Of a stretch of 64,000 nt of DNA, positions 1 through 10,492 are shown one piece after another. Numbering within the stretch: position 1 is the first letter of the stretch; each line of letters opens with the position of its first letter. Source of the stretch: Beta vulgaris subsp. vulgaris (Eukaryota; Streptophyta; Magnoliopsida; Caryophyllales; Amaranthaceae); the NCBI RefSeq assembly GCF_026745355.1, contig NC_079207.1:16131150-16195149 (forward strand), in the 5' to 3' direction. The notes below the pieces were generated by a model. The model had not been told where the DNA came from, searched no databases, and saw nothing but the letters and a program-made list of their open reading frames with translations. The position numbers and the translations under genes were made by a program.

Positions 1-184
1 TAGTAATGGCAATGTTGTAAATATGTTGAATTTTTTTTACTAAATTAAGTAAGTTTTAAATTGTTGCATTTTTTGTGTAACATCCAAATATGTCAAATGT
101 TGCTTTTTTTGTTACAGATGAAGTAGTTATTTTGAAAAGCAGTGAAGAGTAAAATATTCTCGGATGTACCATGCTTACGATACA

Positions 185-955
185 CATGGGTGCATGGGCG
201 TGAACCGGACCTGGACCGAACTAAAACCTGTTGGACCAAAATATGGAATTTTTGCAAACCACGACCAGATTAAAAAAAGTCTATTTTGCTTATATTTAAA
301 CATATTTATATATTGAACACATTAAAATAGAATAATTCTAAATGCAATGACGATAAGGTTTTAGCTCTCTAACTTTCTAATTTTTGAACGTTTTTTAACC
401 CTTTAACCTATTTTTACAAACAAACTCAACAATCTACCGGTTTGGACCGAAAATTCCGAATTTTGACTAGACCGGAATCACGGAATTTCGAATTTTCATG
501 GACTAAAGACTGGACCTGAATGGTCATATCTGGTCACGTCCAATTCAGTTCTATTGAACTATTAAAGGTTGTTGGCTTGGTTACATGCTCCCTTATTCTA
601 CACTCTCATGTAGGCTAGCATAGATAATTAATGCTCTCTCTTTTTTCTATTTTTCTGTACCTAGGCAGCTTTCTTTTTGGCTGATCCCACTCACATTTGC
701 AGCCGTTATTTTGTCTTCTTTGTCTGTCTTGTTATACAGCTCCTACAATGTTGGTAGGGTTTCTTTAGTGTACAAAGGATATATATAGGACTCTCTTGTA
801 TAGGAAGCAGGAGAAAAAAAGAAATAGGTTGTAAAGTTTCATAGATAAATGAAATAGAAAATCTGGAAAGTTTTTCCACAAAAATCAAAGCTTGAGTTTT
901 TATTTCTTTTCAAGTTCCCGTCTGAATTCCTATCCCGGTCCAAAAATGCACACCC
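185..955. mobile_element. decayed hAT-like element with CCGGTCC words
   Basis: The ends carry TGGACC/CCGGTCC words in opposite orientation (about 190-240 and 425-545), and the right end near 930-955 reads GGTCCAAAAATGCACACCCTA, whose complement is a typical TAGGGTGTGCA hAT end. The same word style recurs in the element at 57212-59153. A possible LTR relic (569-882) sits inside. No clean 8-bp target duplication was found, so borders are approximate. Confidence 0.35.
569..882 (+). mobile_element. possible solo LTR, copia-like
   Basis: A 314-bp stretch opens with TGTTGGCTTGG and closes with TTTTTCCACA (TG...CA). It has a TATATATAG box at about 780 and an A-rich stretch before its end, as in short copia LTRs. 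The 5-bp flanks do not match, so this is only a plausible solo LTR inside the hAT-like element. Confidence 0.3.
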
Positions 956-1071
956 TAGCTAGGTGTGTGATAAGAGTTATATATTCTTGAATATTTCACT
1001 CCATAGATATTTCTTAAGATAGAAGCCATATGGGGCCACCTTATTCGAAAGTTCCTTTGTTTCTAAATTCT

Positions 1072-2455
1072 AATAGATATGTGTAGACACATAATCGTGT
1101 CTCCCTATTTAAGGACCCAATGATAAAACATAACCTGGTCTTAATTGTCCAAAACCCAAGGGAAGAGCAATCTGAATAGATAGGCCCAAAATCGTTTAAC
1201 AGTGTAAAAACTTATTTATTTGCAATAATGATGCAAAGTCTTATTATAAAGCCCAATTATTTATTTCTATTTAAAATATTTTGGGTTCAATCCTTAGAAA
1301 AAGTCCAATAATTATTCTTAAATCAGATTTTATCCTGTAAAGTTGATTTTTCGAATTAAAAGGATATAAGAAAAGTATATTAAAATGCTTGGAAGAAAAT
1401 GTTGTTAAAGCGTGTCTAACGCAGGTGGTGCGTTTGGAGCGCCACGTGCGAGCGGTGTATTGGTTGGGCCACGTCATGCTTGGCACATGTCTCTGTGCAT
1501 CACACAGAGACGTGCGCCTATCGCACTCTTTGCGCAACCCGCAATCTACTTTTCTATCCTTTATTTAATATTTTCGTATAAATATGCTTCGATTTTACGG
1601 ATCTAAAAGAGGACACTTTTCACGTACTCTCGGCAGTCAAGTACTTCCGAAATCTCATATTTTCATACTCTCTCATATTTTCATATTTACAAACAAAACA
1701 CATAATTTTAAACACACACACATATTTTGATCGATCTTTAGGGTTCACGATTGCTCCGCCGAAAGTTGTTACCCTCTCAGACCCAAGCCACGCCGGTATA
1801 TTCACGAGGGTCCTTGTATAAATTCTATTATTTTATTTATTGAATTTACTAACTATTTCTTTAATGATGTATATCTTCAATTGAAAAATCGTTCTTTTTG
1901 CATATTCTAACCTTTACTTCTCTTTTTAATTATTTTTCACACACACACATATTGTTATGATTGTCTTGTTCATGCTTTCATCACTCACATGTTATTATTG
2001 TTAATCAAGACCTAATAATGGGTTGTTCTAACGCTAATATGATAACATGGACAACCTGCTAGGAATTAACCCATTAATTTTTATTGCTTTATAACATATC
2101 ACCAAAACGTTCTTTTTATGTATGTGTTTCATGAAACAACCAAGACTAATCTTTTTTACGGTGCTTAAACTTTGATATGAATCGGTATTTAGTAGAGGTC
2201 AATGATAGACGAACGTGGTTCATGACCGTGTTCGTACCCTCACCTTCGAACTCAATTTTTGGTTCATAACCATCAATAGAGTTATGACAGGGAAATCGAC
2301 ATTGGATAAACCCTAATTTGTCCCAAAAATTTCTCAAATCCTAGCTAGTTTATGAGTCTTCCTTTAAAGATTTGTTTGCGACTTCAAAACGTATTTCAAT
2401 AAAACTTTGATATTGGGGTAGTCAAATACGCACTCACACTATGTAGGTGAAATAA
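1072..2455 (+). mobile_element. degraded gypsy-type LTR (Tat/Ogre-like)
   Basis: The segment starts TGTGTAGACACATAATCGTG with an early TATTTAAGGACCCAATGA, and near 2410-2455 has TTGGGGTAGTC followed by TGAAATAAAATGACGCC. This arrangement resembles the LTR end and primer site of Tat/Ogre gypsy elements, with the primer site damaged. The partner LTR and coding region are absent. The assignment rests on general resemblance only. Confidence 0.3.
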
Positions 2456-2459
2456 AATG

Positions 2460-4370
2460 ACGCCTTCAATATGCCACTTTGAAGAGTTAATCTCAATGTA
2501 TAGTTCTATAATGCCTATTTGTTGAGAATTTTTAATATATAATTAAGGATATTGACATTCAGATTGTGTATTCAAAAGCATGAAACCGAAACAATATATC
2601 TATTGAAAAACGGGATGTAAAACGAATTTTGTATCGGTCCTGTTTGAGGGCAACTAGAGGCTATCATACCTAGCTTAAAAAAATTATAATACTACACAAC
2701 ATACGTAAAATTTGTACAAGACTAGGAAAATGATTATCCAATCTGGTTTATAGCTGGACCCCAACCTATATAATTACTTCATGTGGTGCATACTGCAGCC
2801 AATTGCAAAATTTGCAAGCTTTTTAGCACACAAACATGTTCACTCGTAGAACCACCCTCCCAAAAAAAAAGCTTTATACTACCCCCGCAAAACATGACGA
2901 CAAAAAGAGAGAATACTGAACAAAATACAAACATAACACTCGTAGAACTTTAGTTTTTGTTTTCACATAAATCTATCAATGTTTTAAAAAGTGGAAAACC
3001 AATACTTTATTCCAAAGGATTCTATGACAAACGTAACTCTACTTACTACTCAAGGACAATTTGGGCATCTCCTTTTCTTTCTCCCCCTCCTTTAATTATG
3101 TTTCACAATCAAGGAGAAAGATAATGAACAAAAAAAATGAGAATTGGACAAAAGAAACCCCACAAAATTTCATTACATTCCAAGCATCCAATGTCACTTT
3201 TATTTCTTTCAGCCCTTTTGAGGTGACCTTGACAAGGAGCCATGCATACATTGAAGAGTTGCTTTTTTTTTCTTCTTTTGTATAAATCTAAACGTTAAGT
3301 CTTCTTCAATTGGACTAGTTTTTGTTTTTAGATGTAAACCTTACAGTAATTAGGAGAGAGTAGTAACTATAGTATGTTGTTTTTGTGTCGTGTTTGGTTT
3401 TGGATGGACTTGCTTGGATTATTTTTTGTTCCCCCATCATGTAGATTGTAGGGAGAGAAGGATGACCTATGTACTCAAAAAAGTTTCTAAAAGAATTGTG
3501 GACAAGAGAAATGAAGGTACAAATAACAATGGATTCATATGTAACTACAAGTTGTTAGTGTGAGTAAGTAAAAATAAATGCGAAGAAGTTCCATACTTAT
3601 ATATATATAATTGCCAACTTGTTCATGCTTTCATTAGTTTATTACCATTTACCAATGTACATTAACTTATGGGGTTGTAATAGATCTCACTTCTCAGCAT
3701 AACAAAAGGACAAATAAACCAACAAAGATATAGTAGAAACTAAAGTTTTTCTTTTTTTGAGGCATAGAAGTAATACCTTTTGCTTGAGCACAAAATTTGT
3801 ATATTCCTCCTTTCGTTTGAGCCAATAAATGGTCCACGAGGGATTTTTCAGGTTCTTGTTTTCGTTCATTTTTGGTATTTTGGTCATTCCTGTTTAGTTC
3901 ATTGTATTGTTTGTGTTTCTATTCCACATGTACTTAGATAGATATACTATACAACAAAGTGGTGGTGGAAGAAAGGAAGTGAGAGTTGTTATTGGGCAAA
4001 TTGATATAAGTCTAATTTACAACTAGTTTTTAGGTTCGGGCTATGTCTCGAATAATTAGATTTTCATTCATTAAAATTTTACTTTAAAGTAACACAAATT
4101 ATTATTTGATTTAGTTGTTAACACTTTAATATACCGACTCGAAGTCATTAGATCAAATCTTAATTTATATAATGTATTTTCTAATTCGTCTTTCACGTTT
4201 TCTTGTTTTGGTGGTTAAATTCTAGTACATTGTGTGTTTAATGATGAGATGATGTGTGAAGTGGATGGAAGATTGAGAGGAGAGTGAGATAGTGTGGTAA
4301 GACCGTAAGAGAGGGGTGAGAGTAGGGGGTGGTGGTCATATTAGTATATTACTATCTTTAGGACAAAAAT
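2460..4370. other. AT-rich intergenic DNA, no gene seen
   Basis: No supportable reading frame, RNA gene or element with both ends was found. Near 4023-4050 the sequence CTAGTTTTTAGGTTCGGGC followed by a short stem resembles a Helitron 3' terminus on the minus strand, but no matching 5' end was found. Confidence 0.5.
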
Positions 4371-4375
4371 TGATA

Positions 4376-4580
4376 CTTTATCCGTTTCATAATAAGTGAA
4401 ATCAAGCTTCAAATGGTAAAAAAAGTCAATTTTATTACAAATATACCACAAAAAAGTAGGAGGAGAACACAACTTCAATACTTCTTCACTCTACTTTATT
4501 GTAGTCCCAACTTTCTCTCTCTAAATTCCTTGGTTTCTTCCCACTTTCTCCATGTTTCACTTAATGTGAAACAGAGGAAG
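4376..4580. mobile_element. Stowaway-like MITE
   Basis: A 205-bp element with degenerate Stowaway ends (left CTTTATCCGTTTCATAATAA, right complement CTTCCTCTGTTTCACATTAA) is flanked by TA on both sides (4374-4375 and 4581-4582). It has no coding capacity. Confidence 0.6.
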
Positions 4581-4668
4581 TATATTAGAGTGGGGTTTAG
4601 TTAATTGGTCAGAATATAATGTTACCCACTTAAGGAAATTATCTTTCATTGCTGAACTTCTATTTATC

Positions 4669-5127
4669 GCCCCAAAACTACTTAAACTCGCCCCCTCAAA
4701 AAGTTGAAATTACATCTCTAACCTTTTCCTTCTTTTTTCCTAAACCACCACTACCACCCTCCACCAGCCACCTCACTCCACCACTATCCACTTCCTGCCA
4801 CCACCACCCCATTACCACAACCACTTGGAAGGAGTCGAAATTTTATTTAGGACGATGGACGAACGTCTGGCGTGGATGTTCACGCCATGGGGCGAAATTT
4901 TATTCAGGCCATTGAACGAACGTCCAGACCACACGTTTTCCATCGTCCTAAAAACATTTTGCCTGCTTCCAGGTGGGTGGCGGAGGAGGTGGCGAGTGTT
5001 AATGGGGAGGTAGTGATGGCAGGTGGTTGCAGGGGGTGGCATGTGGTGGTAGGTGGTGTGGAAAAGAGAAAGTGTAAAATAGTCTATAAAAATTAATTTG
5101 GGGCGGTTTTAAGTAATTTTGAGGCAA
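4669..5127. mobile_element. foldback MITE-like element
   Basis: The left end (CGCCCCAAAACTACTTAAAC) reappears inverted at the right end (about 5100-5127, GGGGCGGTTTTAAGTAATTT). The centre is also palindromic: ACGAACGTCTGG at about 4860 pairs with the region near 4915. The C-rich left arm and G-rich right arm give overlapping proline- or glycine-rich open frames on both strands that I regard as non-coding. No target duplication was settled. Confidence 0.5.
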
Positions 5128-5365
5128 ACTTCTTTTTAAGTTATCCTTTTTATTTTAAAAATATAGTATTTGTAACTTTATAGAAACATAACATGTTAAT
5201 TTTGAGAAGCATGATCATAGTTTGGATTGTTATGGTTAAATTTAACATATATAATTATTAATGTGATTTTTGTTTAAAAGTACCTAATAATACATTATCA
5301 ATTTCGAAAATAGCTACTGTTTTTAAAAGAAAAAACTAATGACCTTAAAAATAGAAATTCTTTTA

Positions 5366-6071
5366 GGGGACGTTTAGTTAGGGGTATTGTGGAAAGGGTA
5401 AGGGAATCAAGAGACTTGATTCTCTTACTTGTTGTTTGTTTGCTTAAATCAATGAAACCTTTTACCCTCTCCTTACCCCCAAAGTCCTCTACTTTCATTC
5501 CCCTACCCCCCCAAGGGTTTCACTTACCCTTTCTTTGACTTATTATTGGCCTTCTCTTTGACCATCCCAACCACCCATTGACCCAACCATTCAACCACAC
5601 CCGACCACTCAACCACCACCATCTGCGCGTACCCTACCACCGCAACCCGTCCCCTCCACCGCAACCAGCCAGCCGCCGGAAACACCCCAACCATCCAACA
5701 CCTAAACGACGCAGGGGAGGGGAGGGAGAGAACGCGGTGCTGTAGGGGAGGGGAGGGGGAGACCGCGACGGCACAAGGGGGGGGGGAGGAGAGACGGCGC
5801 AGGGGAGGGGAGAACCGTCACGGGAAGGGGAAGACCAGGGGGCCGACGAGGTGGTGTTACTGGGGTAGGGAGAGGCGGCGTGGGGAATAGCAACAGAGGG
5901 AGGAGTGGTGGACTGGTGGTGCTAGGGTGGAAGAAGGGTAAGAGGAGGAAGAAAGAGAATTAACATTATCTTAACCAAACACCACTCTAAATCTAAGGGT
6001 TTTCTTTTCCTTTCCTCTCCTCTCGCTTTCTTGATTCCATTCCCTTTACCCCGTTGCAACCAAACGCCCCC
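5366..6071. mobile_element. PIF/Harbinger-like MITE with G-rich core
   Basis: A 706-bp element with inverted ends (GGGGACGTTTAGTTAGGGG and complement GGGGGCGTTTGGTTGCAACG) is flanked by TTA (5363-5365 and 6072-6074). The core at about 5708-5880 holds repeated GGGGAGGGGAGGG runs, a candidate G-quadruplex region. No transposase is encoded. Confidence 0.6.
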
Positions 6072-6504
6072 TTAGTAGTAATACCAAATAACATATTATG
6101 TCAGTTTGTGAAGGGCCCCTTTGATGAAACTTTCATCAAAGGGACCCTTCATAGTGTTTTCCCTATGAATTTTCGGACCCGCTTCATGATACCCTTGTAT
6201 ATAAAAGTGTCATTTGCAAGCGTTCCATTAAACACTCAAATTTTCTAAATTTTTTTCCTAAACCAACAAAAAAATTGAGGTCTAATACCTCATTTTCCAT
6301 AAGTAAAAGAGGGGCTTATATGTCTTGTCATTAGGGAAATTGAAGGAAAATCAATGGAACGAGCCCCTTTGACGGACCGATCGAATCGAGTTATTAGATA
6401 ATATTAATGTACTACGGGAGGTTTTGCGTTTTTGATATAATTTTACATGCAATTATCCGGGGTATCATCTAACCAACAAGCTAGTTTCACAAAACTGGAA
6501 TCTC

Positions 6505-6700
6505 GAGGGAGAGGTGGTAGCTCAGTGGAGTACCACCCCGAGTTTCAAGGCATTGCCCAAGGTTCGAATCTTCATTCCAACAATATATTGTGACATTTAA
6601 TTATGAATTATTTAGTCTTGTAACCAACTTTTAAATTGATATTCCCTGCAAAGTTAGTACCCTAATATAAGTTGATTTTCGAATCAATTATCTTTCCTAA
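6505..6700 (+). mobile_element. tRNA-derived SINE
   Basis: A Pol III A box (GGTGGTAGCTCAGTGGAG, 6513-6530) and B box (GGTTCGAATC, 6561-6570) have tRNA-like spacing, but the stems needed for a functional tRNA are absent. A non-tRNA body ends near an A-rich stretch at about 6700. Borders are approximate. Confidence 0.5.
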
Positions 6701-6709
6701 TACTAAAAA

Positions 6710-7565
6710 AACAAAAGTGAAACCTCATATAAAAATTCTAATAACTTTGATGTTATAATGATGAATTGGCTTATTACTATTATTCAACTCATTAGATAAA
6801 GTAAGTTCAGCGACAAAAACTACTATAGTTTTCTTAGTGATTTGACTCTTTGACAATTGAGGTAGAACAAAACAACAAAAAGTCAGCGACAGGAGTGGTA
6901 TCCTAACTTAACTAACACCATAGTTGCTTGCTTTGTAGTACAAATTAAAGAAGTGTAGAAAAATGAACAGATTGAAGCTGGCGCTTTGGTATTTATCACC
7001 ATTGAAAAATAAGTTAATTTAGGACCATTTGCACCAAAAAGGTTAGCCACTAATGCCAATCCATATTTAAGCATATATTTAGTGCCCTTAGTTTCTACAA
7101 CTCACAGATGGTGATAAAAAGGTGATTCACTTTCTTCTTGGTTCTCAAGAAATTATGTAGTACTACCATTTATAATGATTGGATGACTTCATCCAATTGC
7201 GAATTTCCCCTCCCTGTATAGAAGTTGCTCCTGAAATACTCATTTTGTATTTGTGTTACTATTATTTGCTTTTTTTAGTAGGTAAGATGAAGGACTATAC
7301 GGAATCGACACGTCGTTCAGGTTTAATCAGTCAAGTATGGATGTTAGATTTCTTAGGAGGGAGGGAAGATGGTAAGGAAAACCTTACCTCCAAATAGCCT
7401 CTAGTGGGATTCGTTACGATGACCTTGAAGTCATAAGCCAAACCTTTACTATTAGGCCAAATCTTACTTAGCATTTTTTTAGGTAGGTAAGATGAAGGAC
7501 CCTACTAAACTGACACTATTATTTGCCCACGTAGGCCTTGTTTATTTCACTTATACTGTTACACA
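6710..7565. other. intergenic DNA, no gene seen
   Basis: Short open frames here lack domains or splice context. Around 7385-7460 there is a weak similarity to the SINE-like repeats that follow (a TGACCTTGAAGTCATAAGCC motif). Confidence 0.4.
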
Positions 7566-7570
7566 TTTTT

Positions 7571-7796
7571 TTGGGCTCCACTAAGGACCCCTTGGTAATC
7601 AGAAGGACCTTAGTGGCTAGCACCTATCGCAGGTCAATCAGCCCAACTAAACAGGTTAATGCTTAAGAGTAGGAGGGAAATAAGGAAATCCCTACTCCCA
7701 AGCACTAGTAGGTAGTGGAGTTCGAACTTTGTGACCTTAAAGTCACAAGGTGAGTTCCCCGACACCTCCACCAAGAAAGCTTGGTTACTCTTTTTT
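7571..7796 (-). repeat. SINE-like repeat, copy 1 of a tandem pair
   Basis: On the minus strand this roughly 226-bp unit carries a B box (complement of GAGTTCGAAC, 7718-7727) downstream of an A-box-like GGAGGTGTCGGGGAACTC. The unit is followed directly by a diverged second copy. Both share the TAGTAGGGA-type body and an AAGCTTG start. Confidence 0.5.
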
Positions 7797-8016
7797 TGGT
7801 CCCCCATTGAAAACCCCTTGGCAAGAAGAAGGACCTTACTGGACCAACAACTCTCGCAGCTCAGCCAGCCCAACTACATAGGTGAACACTTGAGAGTAGG
7901 GGGAGATAAGAGAATTCCTACTCCCAAACACTAATAGGTAGTGGAGTTCGAACTTGTAACCTCAAAGTTACAAGTTGAGTTCGCCACCACGTCCACCAAA
8001 CAAGCTTGGTTAGCAA
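7797..8016 (-). repeat. SINE-like repeat, copy 2 of a tandem pair
   Basis: This is a diverged copy of the preceding unit, with the B box complement at 7944-7953 and an A-box-like GTGGTGGCGAACTC on the minus strand. The pair could be a local tandem duplication or two head-to-tail insertions. Confidence 0.5.
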
Positions 8017-8317
8017 GCTTGATTAGTTATACTTTTATACATGGACTCATGAATATATATAATGAAAACCTCTTTTGTACTTGATGTATAGTCTATAAAT
8101 GTTACTCAACTTTCTTAGATGAAACATTTATAGTCGACTTTTGCATTTACTGTTGAAGATTTGTGGGAGCTAATGTGACATAACAAAAAATGATTGCAAT
8201 TTTTTGTGTGGGAGGACGGTCTCACACGATTAGGCCATAATTAGTAAACAAAAAAGTAAGACTTACAAAAAGAAGAAAAAATTAGTGTAGAACATGTCAT
8301 GTAGATAATATTTGAAC

Positions 8318-8450
8318 CAAGGATGTCTGGCCTAGTGATTAAGATTGAGGTATTGTGAATCAGTGAATGATAGGTCACATGTTCGAATACCCTCTCCTCT
8401 TCTTTGTACTTTGTATTGCCTTCGTGGCTCATATGAATAAAAAATAATTA
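8318..8450 (+). mobile_element. tRNA-derived SINE fragment
   Basis: A TCTGGCCTAGTGATTAAGAT A-box region (about 8325-8344) is followed by a B-box-like CATGTTCGAATACC (8378-8391) and an A-rich end at about 8435-8465. No target duplication was identified. Confidence 0.45.
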
Positions 8451-8469
8451 AAAAAGCTATAAAAAAAGT

Positions 8470-10030
8470 ACTTTCAATTTTAAAAAGAACGTAAAAAGCT
8501 AATAGACTGACTAAATTAGATAGTTTGATAGGAGAGTAGTCATACGAAAATATGCATTTAATGTTAAAGATGACTACCTTTGGACCCAAAGCAACTTGAG
8601 CCTATTTACTACTGATGAAAAAAGGATTATGATAGTTGAGGGTTAGATACGAAATTTATGTAGTTTGCAACATAAGTTACTCACTTCATCAATAACTTCT
8701 ATATTGCGTCGAAAATTTCTTGATTAAAATCAAAACATGTGTATATTGATCGTACCTTTTCTTTTTTCAAACATGTGGACACTATCAATTTCTACAATTT
8801 GTTTCAGATGTCATTTAAGATAGTAATTGTCAAAGTTACGTATTAAATATTGTGAAAAATATAATGTTTCAATTAATAGTGAAGAAGGATCACAAACTAT
8901 ATTTTTTGTTCCTACAAGCTAAAAATTGATTGCAAAAATGTCTATGTCAAAAGAAAGATTCATTGATGCAACACTATTGATCAATGTTTCATGACAAGAT
9001 AACACGTAAATATAATTGATAGAATTGTTAGCATAAGCATTGTGTTTGTCATAGTACTTCAATCATATGATCTTTGTCATAGTACTTCAATCATATAATC
9101 TTGAAGAAAAAAAATCATGTTATAATATAATCCTATAAGAACTTTTCTTTTTACTAAAAAATTCTCAAATTAAAAGACAAAAAAACAAAGAAAATAAAAT
9201 TTCTTACTAGGAAGAATCCAACCCATACTCCTAGAAGCTACATATCATGAGTACAAGTCTAATTCAACCATGATGGTGGCTAATAAACCAAACATGTTTC
9301 ACCATCAAGAAAAAGTATCCCCCACCCCTAATTATTCCATTAATTACTTAATAACAAACCCTTAATCATTATTGTTTTTCTTTTGTGGCTCTACAATTAG
9401 CTATGTTCCAAAAATGAATCAACTAAACCCCCACTAAAAATAGAGCAATTTCTCCACTTTTATGTTTTATATCACTCCATAAATACAATAGTACTAGGTT
9501 AGCTAGATTAGTGAGGTGGTATTACTACTACATAGTATAGTACATAGGCAACACTACAGTTAAGGGACCCAACCCAAGTAACAAAAACAGTGGAGTATCT
9601 TACAAAGCCAATACAAATGCAAGAAAACATGCAAACAAGAAAAGGACAAAGAGGTGAGGGAGGGTCACCAACTCCCACTTGCTTCCCAACAAGGAAAAGA
9701 ATAGAATGTGGGTATTGCATATTATTTGCATTGTATTCTTCTCATATAAGTTTATCTCTCACTAATTTAATCCAATTAAACTAATCAATACTTAACAGAA
9801 TAATTTTTTATTTTAATCTTTAACTTTTCACCAATGCCAACCTTTTCATTTCTCTCTTATTTGTCCTTTTCTTTACTCTTCTCTTCTTCCCAAATTCCAA
9901 TTAAGTAAAACTAAGGCCTTTTTGAGCCCTTTGACATTTTTACTATTTTATCATCCCCAAAAGTAAAAAATATTAAAAAGGAAAAAAATTGCTCAACATC
10001 TTTTGATGCAAAAAGGGCACTATTTGCAAA
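8470..10030. other. intergenic DNA and upstream region of the DUF547 gene
   Basis: No coding region is supportable. The last 500 bases or so are the probable promoter region of the DUF547 gene downstream. I could not pick a TATA box with confidence. Confidence 0.4.
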
Positions 10031-10189
10031 AAGTTTACAAGATTTGGTAAACTCACTCAGTCTCTCTCCATTCATTAGAAGATAGAGACTAGTATATTAG
10101 TCATTAGAGAGTCCCTGGTCAAAAGGGATAATCTTTATTAGTGTAGCAGCTGTATTTATGGGTTTAGTTTGTTAGTCAGTTTTTCATTA

Positions 10190-10405
10190 TTACTTCTTCT
10201 CTGCTTGTTTTTCAGAGATTTTTGTTTTTGTTCTTTTTTGAGTTCTATCAGATGATTTTCTTCTTATGGAGTTTTCCTGAAATACAAGGATGACAAAATT
10301 GAATGTTCTAAAACCCTGATTTTTGGAGGCTATTCTGGTTTTTTTACCCATTTATAGTGGTGGGGTTCTGCTGTTCTGGTTTTTCTTATTTTCACACTTA
10401 GGTTG
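10190..10405 (+). promoter_or_regulatory. probable 5' UTR exon of the DUF547 gene
   Basis: A pyrimidine-rich leader ends at a good donor (GGTTG/GTAAG, donor at 10406). The matching acceptor TTTGATTTCAG ends at 10490, two bases before the ATG of the DUF547 protein. This implies a 5' UTR intron of 85 bases. The transcription start is not visible, so the left border is a guess. Confidence 0.45.
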
Positions 10406-10492
10406 GTAAGTTTTTTTCTATTATTCAAGATTTTATTTTGACCATTATTTTGTACTCAGAAATCAGAATCCCAGTTTTTTTTGATTTCAGAG

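Noticed and set aside
4649..5096. Several 60-90-codon frames on both strands
   Set aside because: They are products of the inverted C-rich/G-rich arms of the foldback element, without codon or domain support.
5702..5893. Proline-rich minus-strand frame
   Set aside because: It is a translation of the G-run core of the MITE at 5366-6071.
6513..6570. Functional tRNA gene
   Set aside because: A and B boxes are present, but acceptor and anticodon stems do not form; a SINE head is the better explanation. The same holds at 8326, 48476 and 51845.
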